DNA of 64,000 bases, taken from Chrysomallon squamiferum. Its lineage: Eukaryota; Mollusca; Gastropoda; Neomphalida; Peltospiridae. Positions 1 through 13,365 of the stretch are shown here, piece by piece; position 1 is the stretch's first letter, and each line of letters opens with the position of its first letter. Location: contig CM022676.1 in NCBI GenBank assembly GCA_012295275.1, forward strand, positions 14,690,198 through 14,754,197, given 5' to 3'. Below the pieces are notes generated by a model that was not told where the DNA came from, ran no database searches, and was given only the letters and a program-made list of their open reading frames with translations. The position numbers and the translations under genes were made by a program.

Positions 1-1303
<1,303 letters not shown>

Positions 1304-1794
1304 GATCAAGCAGCCCTATCACTTCCCCTTTTGCAGAATCTAAAATTATTGCAAAGTGCGAAAAAATCATGAAGAATGTTGAATATTACTATTTTTAAGA
1401 AAGGTTTATTTTCATGTCTGTATGACTTATACGACAACAGGAAAGAATCAGAATGTCTAATAATAATATGTCAGTGTTATAACTAATTTTCTAACAATAC
1501 AGTGGTTTGAATACAGACCTGATATTGATATCAAATGTTTCTCTCTCCAAGAACCTGATGACCTCGTGACTGACACAGATAAAACACTTCTTAAAATAAA
1601 TTTTTAATCTTAGTTGGTGCTCAAGACAACACTAGTTACACAGCAATAATTTGGTTTAATGTAATTTAAAATATTTGAAATAAAATTCAGGTAATAATAA
1701 TAATAAGTTTTTTGTGATCAAATTTTTCATTGTTTAATATTGTAAATTTCCTGTGTTTCATCTATTTAAACTTGTTTGTATATGAATAACGATA

Positions 1795-2085
1795 TTCTGT
1801 ACTGAAAGACTGAACATTTATACAAGTTTTGAAATGTTTGTCCTCTCTCTTCAGCTTGTTTTTGAAACACGTGTTACTGAGAACATGACCTACTAATCTG
1901 TTTTGTCTAGACTAAAGTTTACTTAGTTGACTTAACTTTATTACCCTGAGATAAAGATTACTTTACTCCAAAGTCAACTAAAATAGATAGATAGAAATCT
2001 AATCTGTTTTGTCAACACTAAAGTTTACTTAGTTGTCTTAAATTTATTACCTAGAGATAAAGATTACTTTAGTATAACGTCAGCT

Positions 2086-2153
<68 letters not shown>

Positions 2154-2160
2154 GAGAGAG
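1795..2160 (+). repeat. Dispersed repeat family with (GA)n tail, member 1
   Basis: A segment beginning near the CTGTACTGAAAGACTG motif contains the landmark AAAGTTTACTTAGTTG followed by GAGATAAAGATTACTTTA. The second half is repeated at once (1985-2085), and the element then runs into a (GA)n tract (2090-2160). The same arrangement recurs at 2940-3202 and 63600-63795. The constant position of the GA tract suggests it is part of the element, as in a SINE-like or microsatellite-tailed repeat. No coding capacity. Confidence 0.65.
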
Positions 2161-2524
2161 TTTAACACATTTACACGCCAGCATAGAAACCATAAATAAG
2201 TAGAAAAAAATGAACAAGAAATAAATTTTAAAAAAATAATAATAAATAAATATATATATAAATAAACAAGAAGCAAATATATATATATAATAAGCAAATA
2301 TATAAATAAACATGTTAACAAATAAATAAATAAATAAACAAATAAATAATAACAACAACAATAATAAAAACAATAACAAAATTATACATAGTAGGGGTGG
2401 CAGTACAAGGAAAATTAATAATATTACTTTTATTATATTTCTAAATGAAAAGTAAAGCAACGCGAAAAATCATTACTGAATCACTGATCTCTTTAGATCA
2501 AATAATAATAATAATAATAGAACA

Positions 2525-2830
2525 AATGCAAATATAAAATACAACTACTATTACTAGTGCTACTTTTACTACAGCTGTTGATAACACTTTTGCTACTACT
2601 GCGATTATTACAACAGTTACAAATATTACTCCTGCTGCTGCTACTACTACAACAACCACTATTACTAATATCAGTATTATTACTACTGCTATAACTACTA
2701 CTATTGCTGTACTGCAGTACTACAACTACGAGTACTATAACTACTAACATTACTACGACTATTACTGCGACTACCATTACTACTACTATAACTAATACAA
2801 TTGGTAATATTAATACAACTAATTCAGTAA
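2525..2830. repeat. Degenerate ACT/ATT trinucleotide region
   Basis: Cryptically simple sequence made of ACT, ATT and GCT triplets with many substitutions. Related tracts occur at 9490-9860 and, as the TAG/GTA complement, at 4880-5420. The open frames across it are low-complexity artefacts. Confidence 0.85.
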
Positions 2831-2939
2831 AAATATACATCGTCTGAAATTAGCAAAGTGATTTGTTTAATCTAATAAAATTTAGTTGCATTTCAATTAA
2901 CTGTATTATATATTTTAACTTCGATTATTTCTACGACAC

Positions 2940-3121
2940 AGATTGAAATATTTGTTATCTGTGTTCAGTTTACTTGTTATTAAAACACCAGTGAGCGAAA
3001 CGAGACCTACTAATCTGTTTTGTCAATATTAAAGTGGACTGTGTTGACTCACCTTTCTTCCCTGGAGAGAATGAAATTTACTTCAGTACTAAGTCAACAT
3101 GATCTACAGACAGACAGAGAC

Positions 3122-3202
<81 letters not shown>
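2940..3202 (+). repeat. Dispersed repeat family with (AG)n tail, member 2
   Basis: Diverged second member of the 1795-2160 family. It shares the ACTTGTTATTAAAACA and CTACTAATCTGTTTTGTCAA landmarks, and again ends in a dinucleotide run of about 80 bases (AG)n. The following 3203-4870 holds no gene I can support: it has short AT and ATAA runs and a GC-richer patch at 4110-4400 without convincing exon structure. Confidence 0.65.
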
Positions 3203-3204
<2 letters not shown>

Positions 3205-4879
3205 AAATAAAAAAATAGAACAAACTTAACTGTCAAACACACCGAATCATTAGCATACAATATGGCGTCTGATTTTTTCTATTACCTACTGCCTTGTTTG
3301 TGAATTGAAATTAACAACTGTGAAAGAATATATATATATATATATATATACATATTAAAATAAAGTAAATAAATAAAAAAAAAAGTAAATAACTGTATTA
3401 AATTAAATTCTGACCATAAAACAAGTTTATAAATGTGTGAGTATTGCTGTATTTAACTGTTAGATCTCAGTAGTGTAACTTTTTGAAACCTTCGCTTTCT
3501 GTGAAACCGCCATTTATACACCTTCAGTTATTACCTGCAATACCTTTCTGGAGTGGGCTGTAATTTTCAGCCGGAGTTTGTTCATTGCAGAAGATCATGG
3601 TAAGAGATCAAATTATTGTGGTCCTTTCAAGTAAAATCATACGTATACACATTTGTATATACATACATACATATATATATATATAGACACATATTTGTAT
3701 TCATACATATTCATTCTGTTTTAACTAATAGAGAATACTTGTGCCTGAAAAATCAAGATACCTCTCTGTTTTTATTCTTCTTTTTTTTTAAAGTGACAGG
3801 CTATGATGTTTTAACCACTTTAAAATGCAATAATATTACTGTAATTACTTTTAAAAATGCACCTAAAGTTCAAACGTAAAATATGCGAAATAAAATGTAC
3901 AAAAGACAAAACAAAAGTATAATCAAATAAATAAAAAATAAATAAAATAATAGTAATAAGGAGAGTGCTGCTGCTCTTTAAACTTCAGAAAGAAAAACGA
4001 GGAACACATTTAGAAACGCTAATTCATTGTTGCTGAAACTCTACGTTTTATGACTTAAGTTGTCTAAGAAACCAGGTTCTTCTACGATACACTAGATTTA
4101 CTAGATTGAGTCCTATGGGCGGAGCTACTGATGATAGAGTCATCTGAAAACAGACTCAGTTTGTACAAGCGCTGTACCAGGCCGAGTGGTGTCTCTGTAC
4201 GTCTGTTGTTAACAGATTTGTTGTATTGTCAGAGTAGTTCAGAGTTGACGCACAGTGCCTGTACATGACTCTTCATTTATCTGCTGCTTTTTTCCCTTCT
4301 TCGCAATGTTAATGGAAACCGGAAATGTCGCCAAAATGGCGCTCTGTAAATTGCAGGAGGGTCGCACAAATAGCGATCTGTCGTCATTGCTTATCGCCAT
4401 TTTTATGAGTGTTGTTATTAATATATATACATTATTTTCTGAAAATAAATCAACCGATTTCGTGTATAATGGAACATATTATGTATCATATTAATAATAT
4501 TTGTTCTGAAAAAGTAAATTTTGTTGAAAAATATGTAAAAAAAACATTTAAAAAATAAATAAATATAAATGTTCCCGTGTCCTCCAAGTCTTCGTGATGA
4601 TGGTGTGCAGCTTACGTGACGATAAGAACCTGGAGGACTGTTAATAGTAACATGACAACTTGTCTCATTATTCTTCTTCTTGTCGTTATTTCTAGTTTTT
4701 ATAATCCTTTTGAATGCCTTAATTTTAAACTGACATTGTTAACAAAAGCAAATTTATTTATTTATTAATATTTATTTATTTATTTGTATTATTTTATTTA
4801 CTTTATTATTATTCAATGTCTCCATACAAACATTTTTTTAAAAATATTTTGCAGAATTTAGCAGCACTAATGGTAACAA

Positions 4880-5335
4880 CACCAGCAGAAATGGTAGTTG
4901 TAGTTGTAGAGTACTACAATACTTGTACTAGTAGAAACAGTAGTAATAAAAGCAGCAGCAGTAGTTCTAGTAGCCGCAGTTTTTGCAGCAGTACTTGTAG
5001 TAGCAGCAGCAACTGCAGCAGTAATATCTGTATTAATAATAGTAGCAGTGTAGTAGTATTAGTAGTAGCAGTTGTAATAGTAGTAGTCGTGGTAGTAGTA
5101 GTAGTAGAAATAGTATCTACAATAATAATAGTAATTGTAGCAATAGTAGTTGTAGTAGGAACAGTAGTAATTGTAGCAGCAGTAGCAGTTATAGTCGTAG
5201 TAGTAATAGCTGAGTAGTAGTTGTAGCAGCAGACGTAATAATAGCACCACTAGTAGTAACAGTTGTAGTTGTTGTTGTAGTGGCAGTAGTAATAGAAGCA
5301 GCAGCAGCAACAATAGTTGCAGTAGCAGCAGCTCC

Positions 5336-5372
<37 letters not shown>

Positions 5373-5420
5373 CTAGTAGTAGTAGTAGTAATAGTAGTAG
5401 TAACAGTAGTAGTAGCAGTA
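4880..5420. repeat. Long degenerate TAG/GTA trinucleotide tract
   Basis: About 540 bases built almost entirely from TAG, GTA, GCA and GTT triplets, becoming a pure (TAG)n at 5334-5373. It yields overlapping open frames on both strands rich in Val, Ser, Leu, Thr or Tyr, which are artefacts. It lies just upstream of the conserved 5' flank of BTB copy 1. Confidence 0.9.
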
Positions 5421-5469
5421 TAATCACATGCACAATATTTTAAACTGAAATACAAAATGAAAACAAGAC

Positions 5470-5990
5470 ACACAATGAAATTATGTCTAAGATGAGTGTA
5501 CGTCTCGTAGCACGATTTGTTTACTTTAATCTGACATTCAAACCTGACAAAGTGACACTTGACGACAACAAAGACGTCAGCCACGTGTGCACAAAGCACA
5601 AGTAAAACGAGTCGCCCATACTGAAAGCGTATGATATTTTATATTGTACTATGTTTTACCGATTTGAGTTTTCTTAGTTTGATTATAGTTTTAAGATATA
5701 TTTGAGCTAGATTTCTAACAAATAGATCAGTATAGTGTGATGTTTTTTTTATATTGACATGAAAAAACATTGTATACGTCCTGACCTGGAACGTTCACAT
5801 AAAGAACTTAATAACAGCATTCTGTCATGTACTTGAATTAGTTTATATTTCCTTCTTATTTTGTTTATTGGAAGTAATTCGGTGGTTGGTGTCGAGTTTA
5901 TGTTTATCGTCATTATTGAAATAATTTATCTGCTCACAATGTAGACAAATGTAAATAATTTCATATTTTTACTTTTTATTTCAGCACTTG
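5470..5990 (+). promoter_or_regulatory. Conserved 5' flank of BTB copy 1 (probable promoter/5' UTR)
   Basis: This block aligns with 28528-29115 (copy 2) and 54062-54620 (copy 3). Shared landmarks are AAGATGAGTGTAC, TCTGACATTCAAACC, AAGTGACACTTGA, a GTCGSCCATACTGAAAGCG-like segment and CTAACAAATAGATCA. It contains a near-CRE (GACGTCA) next to a CACGTG E-box at about 5574-5588. Conservation across all three paralogues outside the coding region suggests a promoter or an untranslated first exon. Transcript data would be needed to place the start site. Confidence 0.5.
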
Positions 5991-6054
5991 TATGCAGACT
6001 CTGTATTAAAGTTAATGTATGAAACTGTCATAAATACCACAGGGTTGTTGTTGT

Positions 6055-6074
6055 TGTTGTTATTATTATTGCTG

Positions 6075-6171
<97 letters not shown>

Positions 6172-6186
6172 TTATTATTATTATTT
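6055..6186. repeat. (ATT)n microsatellite beside the exon 1 splice acceptor
   Basis: About 110 bases of nearly pure ATT ending about ten bases before the CTAG acceptor (6191-6194) that precedes the BTB start codon. The equivalent tract is about 30 bases long in copy 2 (29830-29860) and about 65 in copy 3 (55362-55426). Confidence 0.9.
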
Positions 6187-6201
6187 ACTTCTAGTCAAAA
6201 C

Positions 6202-7390
6202 ATGACAATTTCAGTTGCAATTTCTGGTAGGCAGAGAGGAAAACGGATAATGAAATTGATTCAACACGTTTTTCGTACTAGAAAAGACAGCGACGTTAGA
6301 TTTCTAGTGGGAGAACACAAAACGGCTATAGAAGCGCATCAGTTTATACTCATCATACGAAGCGAAGTTTTCCAAAAGATGTTCACAAGAGAACTTCGCG
6401 AACAAAGTGATATTATAATACCTGATGTAGAACCAGACATTTTCACTGAATTCTTAAGGTTTGTTAACGAATCAAAACAAGCAAACACTCAGACACAGAA
6501 ACACAAACACACATTAACAGACACATGTACGAAAACAGTGAGGGACAGGAATTTACTTTCAGGAACGAACATTGATAACAACACAGTTTCTGTTAGTAAT
6601 GTAGCCTAATTATTTTTAAGCTCTCATAATTATGTCTCGTTTATAAGTCTTCCTAATCATTATTTTACACAGATATCTTTATACGGATGACGTCGTCCTA
6701 ACAGGCAACAACGTCATCGGTCTCCTGTATCTATCGAGTAAGTACTTCATCACAACACTCGAACAGCAGTGTGTGGAATATTTGGAGTCATCGGTGTCGT
6801 CAGAGAATGCATGCGTCGTGCTGGAACAAGCTCACCTGTTTGATAAACGTGATCTAAGAAAGAAAGCTCTGGAATACATTCTGGAAAATGGCGACGAAGT
6901 TTTGAAGTCAGATGAAGTCACTGATCTTTGTCACGAATGTCTGGTTGAGATCATACGATCAAACGAACTGACAGCAGAGGAGGAAAATGTTTTTGAAGCC
7001 GCTTTGAAGTGGGCTGACAGCGCGTGCAGGGCACAGGGAAAGCAAAGAAGTGGAGAAAACAGACGTGAAGCACTGGGAGAGGCAGTGAATCACGTGCGGT
7101 ATCCATTACTCGATCAGACGTATTTTGTAAAACAGGTGAGACCCACTAACATACTCACTGAGAAAGAAGTATCCATAATTTTCAAATATTTCCTTTATTC
7201 AGATGAAGATGTTCCACCATTTAACTCAAACATGAGAACTAAAACAAAACAAAAGAAGATTTTCAAACACTGGATGAAGAGTGATGAAAATGTTTCACCT
7301 TTTAACTGGAATATGAAAACTGGAGTGAGTCGTGGAAAACAGATTACAATAAACCGGCTAGTTAGACTACGTAGATACTATCTGCGATAA
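6202..7390 (+). CDS. BTB-BACK protein, copy 1, C-terminally truncated
   Basis: A two-exon gene: exon 1 6202-6458, a 214-base GT-AG intron (6459-6672), exon 2 from 6673. The ATG follows a CTAG acceptor in an AAAAC-ATG context shared with the other copies. The 324-aa product has a BTB/POZ fold (DVRFLVGEHKT, then EAHQFILIIRSEVFQKMF) and a BACK domain (CVVLEQAHLF, VFEAALKWAD). In BTBD1/2/3/6 relatives these domains bind Cullin-3 and dimerise. The frame then stops at TAA 7388, removing the PHR substrate domain. The linker before the PHR contains an in-frame 81-bp tandem duplication (7178-7258 and 7259-7339), giving two SDE[DN]VxPFNxN motifs. It could still make a BTB-BACK-only protein or be a young pseudogene. 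Confidence 0.85.
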
Positions 7391-7807
7391 TCTGGTAAAG
7401 AATTTGACGCCATTACTTTCTGTGTCAACAAAAACGCTTTTCTGCGCGGATTTCAGTTGTAAGGCGTCTCTGAAACGCGTATCTACGACGTCAGCGCCTT
7501 CGTCACTGACACAAGAACAGACAAAATAATGAACGGATCTACACTGGGCCAGATATATAAACATGTGTCTGACGTGTATGACGTCATGTTCAGATGTCCT
7601 GTGAAGATTACCAAAGACACTGATTACAGCTTGTTTGTTAATACTGAGGAAGGATACACAGACCTTGGTGTTGAAGGTAAATCTGAAATTGTTGTAGACT
7701 CTTTTATTTGTAGATTTTCTGAGTCAAAGAGATCTAAACACAGTCGCGGAGAACTTCGTACGCATGTGAAGACAGGACAAATACCTGCTTTGTTATTTTC
7801 AGTGTAA
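7391..7807 (+). pseudogene. PHR-domain remnant of BTB copy 1
   Basis: The reading frame after TAA 7388 continues as a recognisable PHR domain to TAA 7805-7807. It has the motifs DAITFCVNKNAFLRGFQL, YDVSAFVTDTRTD and the terminal GQIPALLF. One more in-frame stop lies at 7460-7462, where the intact copy has a tyrosine codon (TAC to TAA). No frameshift is seen, so only two point changes separate it from an open frame. This suggests recent loss or, less likely, stop-codon readthrough. Confidence 0.85.
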
Positions 7808-8674
7808 AAAACAACATCGTTCAAGTACTGTCACTGTTAGTCATCACTGGGGTAATATTTTAAGTTTTATTTATTTATTTACGTTTCTTATTTCTGATAT
7901 ATTCCAATACCAGGGATGACGTCATACATTTGATTTGAAACTTTGTAATGGATTCTCTGTCTATAGTGTACATAAATATCCGATTGCTTTAGTATTGTCA
8001 TTGCTGTTGTTGTTGTTCTTTATGCATTTTTTATTAAGTGATTGATGTAGATATATTATGTATCTACTGATTGTTGGACATCACAGTAAGAACTGTTATT
8101 TGATTTATTTATCCATTTTCTTGTGTTAAGATCGATGTGAAAAATATAAGTAAATTGTATTATTTTGAATATTTACTAAACATAATATTATCAACTGTAT
8201 GTCTGTTCATTTATGTTTGTATGATATGTAAAAAAACGAAACGCAGATTCATAAATATCTTCTTTGGTTTATCTATTTTTTTTTTTTTTTTCTGATGTTC
8301 AGTTGGTTTATTTTTGCATTTAATTTCTTGTTAAAATGTAAACAGATGAACCATATAGATAAACAAATAAATGTATGAAGTATTATTATTCTTCTTTTTT
8401 TTTGTTATATTTTTCTTTCTTTTCTGCAAAAACTGTGTAATACACAAAGCTGTAAAATAATAAGTCATGTTCTGAGACAGGATTCCAGGTTAAAATTTGC
8501 CTATGTATTGGCTTTTTCTACTGTTGTTAACATTTTACATTTGTTACATAATATTTTGGTTGGAGTACTGGTTAGATTAGGAAATAAGCAAAACAGATAC
8601 TAGACAGAGCAGATCCTATAACTACACTTGATATCTGTATTCTGTTCTCAGTCTGTGTTTAACAACAACACATC

Positions 8675-8764
<90 letters not shown>
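7808..8764 (+). other. 3' flank of BTB copy 1 ending in a (CT)n tract
   Basis: This aligns with the 3' flanks of copies 2 and 3: AGTCATCACTGG after the stop, the CRE, an ACATAATATTA/ACATAACATTAGA-like segment, and ACTGGTTRGATYRGGARATAAGC before a (CT)n run. The run is about 89 bases here (8676-8764), about 65 in copy 2 and about 15 in copy 3. The ancestral duplicated unit therefore spans about 5470-8764. No other gene is visible. Confidence 0.75.
7917..7924. promoter_or_regulatory. Palindromic CRE (TGACGTCA) 3' of BTB copy 1
   Basis: A perfect TGACGTCA lies 110 bases after the terminal PHR stop, within GATGACGTCATACA. The same context is retained 3' of copies 2 and 3. In animals this is the CREB/ATF binding palindrome; function here is inferred. 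Confidence 0.5.
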
Positions 8765-8768
<4 letters not shown>

Positions 8769-10044
8769 GTATAATAAAGGAAATATGTACTTGGTAATTC
8801 TCGTATCGCGTTCCTCTTCTTCTTAAGACTAATTTCTGTTCAAGAGTGAGATATGTATATTAGCTTGCCTAAAATATCACTAACACAGATCATTAGATAA
8901 TTTAAAAAGAAAATAAATAAATAAAAAACTGTTTTAAATTATATCATCACAAACTCACACTTACACAAAGGTGCACGGGTACAAATATCACATATTGCAC
9001 ACACACACACATATATAAAAAAACATTTGCACATATACACACATAAACACAAATACAACATACACACATAGATACAGACTCATTAATACAACACAGAAAT
9101 TTTTGTATAGACCGAATCCTGTTTCACTTTCCAAGTTTTAATCGTAATAATTCTTGTAGGTCACAGATTAGGAAGTGGAAAATAACAAACAAATCAAAAC
9201 AAAAACAAATTATTCAGCCCTTTTTGTTTACTTTCATTCAGTGTCACAAGAAAGTTGTCTTTAAATTAGCATTGAGCAGCATCTCAGCATTTTGATGTGA
9301 TTTTGCGATTAAAAATACTGTATTTCATTTTAACTCAGATGTTTTTATATGTGTTTTATCTCTTGTCTGGCGTGCGTCTTTCTGATAGTTGTAATCAGTG
9401 TTTACTTCAGTAAATGTTTAAAATTGGAGAAATAATGACACTTTGACAAGAGATTGTGATGTATTTAAATCAGTATTACCGCAACAACTACTACCTAGGT
9501 TTACTTTAGTACTCCTATTACTACTACTGTTTGTACAGATATTGCTAACCATTTCACCAGTGTTCCTGCTATTTTACTACAACTACTTCTACTATTTTTA
9601 ATACTTCTTTTACTGTTACAACTTTTTTATTATTGATACAGGTTCTATTGTTATTACCACTTATTCTGTTGCTTCGAATGACACAAATCGTGCTACTAAT
9701 ATTGCTATTTGTACAACTACTTTTCCGATTACTGCTACTATGACTACTCCTACTATTACTACTGCTAGTAATATTATTACAGGCATTACTGTTATTAGTT
9801 ACTAAAACGTGTGTAGCTATTAGTATTGTACTCTTTATTCTACTATTATCACAAGTAGTAGAAGGAAATGTACAAAAAAGGTTTGTCATTGTTGTCGTTG
9901 TTTATATGAAAATCGTCGTTGTTGTTGTTTATCATTTAAAGTTTTACTATTAATAAATTAACGTGCAACACATCTCTATATTAAATTATGTGATGATTTC
10001 TTGTAATATCATCATCATCATCATCATCTTCATCTTGTTATCAA
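8765..10044. other. Intergenic, no gene seen
   Basis: AT-rich sequence with a short (CA)n-like patch at 8998-9070 and a degenerate ACT triplet region at 9490-9860. Its minus-strand frame is low-complexity Ser/Asn/Thr and is not credible as a gene. A short ATC run at 10010-10027 lies just before the 1.56-kb tandem duplication. Confidence 0.7.
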
Positions 10045-10964
10045 CACTGATTATTAGTATTAGTATTTGTAGTTGTTGTCATTGCTGCTGGTTGTAGTAT
10101 CGTTCTCGTTGTTGTTGTATTTTTTGTTTCTTAGTCTTTTTTCACTATCTAAGCTCAGTTATAATCACAAATATATACTAAAGGATCAGAAGAAGCCACT
10201 GGAAATAGACGTGACTTAATTCATTTTGGTACATAAATCTAGTCTATACAATATTGATGTTATAAAATAAATTTGTCATAAAATTAGTTCACTTAGCTAT
10301 GGATTAATTGTATTAATTCAGCGCTGCAGTTGGAACTAAGAGCACAATCAAGTGGTACGGAAGGACACATAGCTGTACCGACATATGCTGTCACACCAGC
10401 ACTGACATCCTATTTATAAGAGGTAAAAATACATATGTATGTTACCCTCTTGAAAATAATCCACACTGTTAAAAATATAATTATGGATAACAAGGTATAT
10501 GTGATTAACAAGATTATACATTGAGCATCAGTGATATCAACAACGCAGATATTGGACCATGGAGTTGTATATTTCGTAAAACAGTTTGAATAATCGTCTC
10601 TACATCACTGTTCAATGTAAGTAGTTTTTAACTTGTTACGTGATAATATAATACACTCACACCTTCATCTGACTTACTTAATTGTTACTGTACAAAGATA
10701 ACACATTTATACCACAGGATTATCTAGAATTCGATAACAGCACTTTAAGAAGAAATTAGTGACCAAAAAATTAACTTGGCATCTTGTCTCTTTCTTTAAT
10801 GTTAACAAGGAATCTTTGACTCTAACACAGGAAATGAAACATGTCTTTCTTCTTTTCTTAGCCGCCAAAACATACAGATTCAGACAGATGTCGTTAGGTT
10901 GTTCATGTTTAAAAATTAGAAAATACGTCCAAGGCGAAAATGATTTATTTATAAAAGAAAAAAA

Positions 10965-10995
<31 letters not shown>

Positions 10996-11602
10996 GAAAA
11001 TAAATAAATAAATAAAAGTCTCTTCAGTTAAGCATTGTGAAGAGTGTCTTGCTGATCAGTCCACGGTATACTGGAACACAAATCCAGCAAATCAGTGCCA
11101 TTCACTGCTAAAGAGTTGTGGAGAAATCCCGTGTTACAATAAAGGCGCAGTTCATGCCCGATAGGTCCAGGGATTTTCGTATGATATTGTTTTGGTGTGC
11201 CCTTTTAAAGCAGAACGACTGATACAATTTATATTTGTTTATTATTATAATACGGTAATATTTATTTAGCTATCGTATATAATCATGTTTATAAATTCAT
11301 ATTTATATAGTTCTTCAACCTTTAGCTAATTATTGTCAGGTAATGGGGGTAACTACACAAAAACTAAATAGCAGAGAGTATGCAGACGTCCATGGGCTGT
11401 TTAGAAGTTGTATTTTATAATTAGGGGAAATTCAGTTACTTTATAAACTAAGAAACACTGGGATTAATAAACTTAAAATTGGCAAAATCTAAACAGTTTT
11501 ATGAAGTAACATTCACTTTTTTGATAACAATATACTAAGGTAACAATGAAAGTGTTAACATGACTGTATGTGTGTATTACAGTTACTTAATCTAAATGTA
11601 TC
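10045..11602 (+). repeat. 1.56-kb tandem duplication, unit 1
   Basis: A head-to-tail duplicate of 11603-13182, starting at CACTGATTATTAGT and ending at AATCTAAATGTATCC. Apart from the length of an A/ATAA run and a 12-base insertion in unit 2, I see very few differences, so the event is recent. The unit contains a decayed immunoglobulin-domain exon. Confidence 0.95.
10322..10589 (+). pseudogene. Decayed immunoglobulin-domain exon, unit 1
   Basis: A single frame after a TTAATTCAG acceptor reads as an Ig-like domain. It has a C-strand IKWYG motif near the start, several cysteines (HSCTDICCH), and a diagnostic F-strand LSISDINNADIGPWSC (compare Lxixxvxxxdxgxwxc of V/I-set domains). Three in-frame TAA codons (10470, 10488, 10506) lie between the C and F strands, and a TGA at 10587 ends the frame. 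The first Ig cysteine is not visible and may lie in an upstream exon. An alternative reading is that 10322-10421 is an exon with donor GTAAAA at 10422. Molluscs have Ig-lectin immune genes of this type, but nothing here shows a lectin domain. Confidence 0.6.
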
Positions 11603-12531
11603 CACTGATTATTAGTATTAGTATTTGTAGTTGTTGTCATTGCTGCTGGTTGTAGTATCGTTCTCGTTGTTGTTGTATTTTTTGTTTCTTAGTCTTTTTC
11701 ACTATCTAAGCTCAGTTATAATCACAAATATATACTAAAGGATCAGAAGAAGCCACTGGAAATAGACGTGACTTAATTCATTTTGGTACATAAATCTAGT
11801 CTATACAATATTGATGTTATAAAATAAATTTGTCATAAAATTAGTTCACTTAGCTATGGATTAATTGTATTAATTCAGCGCTGCAGTTGGAACTAAGAGC
11901 ACAATCAAGTGGTACGGAAGGACACATAGCTGTACCGACATATGCTGTCACACCAGCACTGACATCCTATTTATAAGAGGTAAAAATACATATGTATGTT
12001 ACCCTCTTGAAAATAATCCACACTGTTAAAAATATAATTATGGATAACAAGGTATATGTGATTAACAAGATTATACATTGAGCATCAGTGATATCAACAA
12101 CGCAGATATTGGACCATGGAGTTGTATATTTCGTAAAACAGTTTGAATAATCGTCTCTACATCACTGTTCAATGTAAGTAGTTTTTAACTTGTTACGTGA
12201 TAATATAATACACTCACACCTTCATCTGACTTACTTAATTGTTACTGTACAAAGATAACACATTTATACCACAGGATTATCTAGAATTCGATAACAGCAC
12301 TTTAAGAAGAAATTAGTGACCAAAAAATTAACTTGGCATCTTGTCTCTTTCTTTAATGTTAACAAGGAATCTTTGACTCTAACACAGGAAATGAAACATG
12401 TCTTTCTTCTTTTCTTAGCCGCCAAAACATACAGATTCAGACAGATGTCGTTAGGTTGTTCATGTTTAAAAATTAGAAAATACGTCCAAGGCGAAAATGA
12501 TTTATTTATAAAAGAAAAAAAAAAAAAAAAA

Positions 12532-12562
<31 letters not shown>

Positions 12563-13182
12563 GAAAATAAATAAATAAATAAAAGTCTCTTCAGTTAAGC
12601 ATTGTGAAGAGTGTCTTGCTGATCAGTCCACGGTATACTGGAACACAAATCCAGCAAATCAGTGCCATTCACTGCTAAAGATCAACAGTCAGAGTTGTGG
12701 AGAAATCCCGTGTTACAATAAAGGCGCAGTTCATGCCCGATAGGTCCAGGGATTTTCGTATGATATTGTTTTGATGTGCCCTTTTAAAGCAGAACGACTG
12801 ATACAATTTATATTTGTTTATTATTATAATACGGTAATATTTATTTAGCTATCGTATATAATCATGTTTATAAATTCATATTTATATAGTTCTTCAACCT
12901 TTAGCTAATTATTGTCAGGTAATGGGGGTAACTACACAAAAACTAAATAGCAGAGAGTATGCAGACGTCCATGGGCTGTTTAGAAGTTGTATTTTATAAT
13001 TAGGGGAAATTCAGTTACTTTATAAACTAAGAAACACTGGGATTAATAAACTTAAAATTGGCAAAATCTAAACAGTTTTATGAAGTAACATTCACTTTTT
13101 TGATAACAATATACTAAGGTAACAATGAAAGTGTTAACATGACTGTATGTGTGTATTACAGTTACTTAATCTAAATGTATCC
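11603..13182 (+). repeat. 1.56-kb tandem duplication, unit 2
   Basis: The second unit of the direct tandem repeat (offset 1557-1558). It differs by a longer poly-A stretch near 12513-12530, a 12-base insertion (ATCAACAGTCAG) at about 12681 and scattered substitutions. A much older, partial third copy is visible at 13220-13365. Confidence 0.95.
11879..12146 (+). pseudogene. Decayed immunoglobulin-domain exon, unit 2
   Basis: Copy of the 10322-10589 Ig-like exon with the same IKWYG and DIGPWSC landmarks and the same three internal TAA codons. The stops therefore predate the duplication, and the duplicated material was already a pseudogene or non-coding relic. Confidence 0.6.
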
Positions 13183-13219
13183 TCTGTCTAGCAAATTCAC
13201 TCAATTTCTAATCAATGGC

Positions 13220-13365
13220 TGACGAAGAAACACTGCGATCAATAAACTCAAAATTGGCAAAATCTTAACATTTTTATAAAGTAACGTTCACTTTTTTAAT
13301 ATTCAATATACTAATGTATCAATTAAAATATCAACATGACTGTCTGTTACTACATCTAAAGTCAC
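13220..13365 (+). repeat. Diverged third partial copy of the 1.56-kb unit
   Basis: Resembles the unit's right end (GAAACACTGSGATYAATAAAC, AAATTGGCAAAATC, ATCAACATGACTGT) with many substitutions. It indicates an earlier round of duplication at the same place. The stretch 13366-13870 has no gene. Confidence 0.6.

Noticed and set aside
4255-4494. Possible gene start in a GC-richer patch
   Set aside because: The frame begins at GTG, has no domain and runs into AT-rich sequence without a donor site that preserves an open frame.
4816-5599. Overlapping open frames on both strands rich in Val/Ser/Leu/Thr
   Set aside because: Produced by the degenerate TAG/GTA triplet tract; frames on both strands are equally open, and none carries a domain.
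10759-10971. 70-codon open frame repeated at 12316-12534
   Set aside because: The duplication alone explains the repetition. It starts at GTG, ends in an AAT/ATAA run and shows no domain or splice context; the real coding signal in this unit is the Ig-like relic further left.
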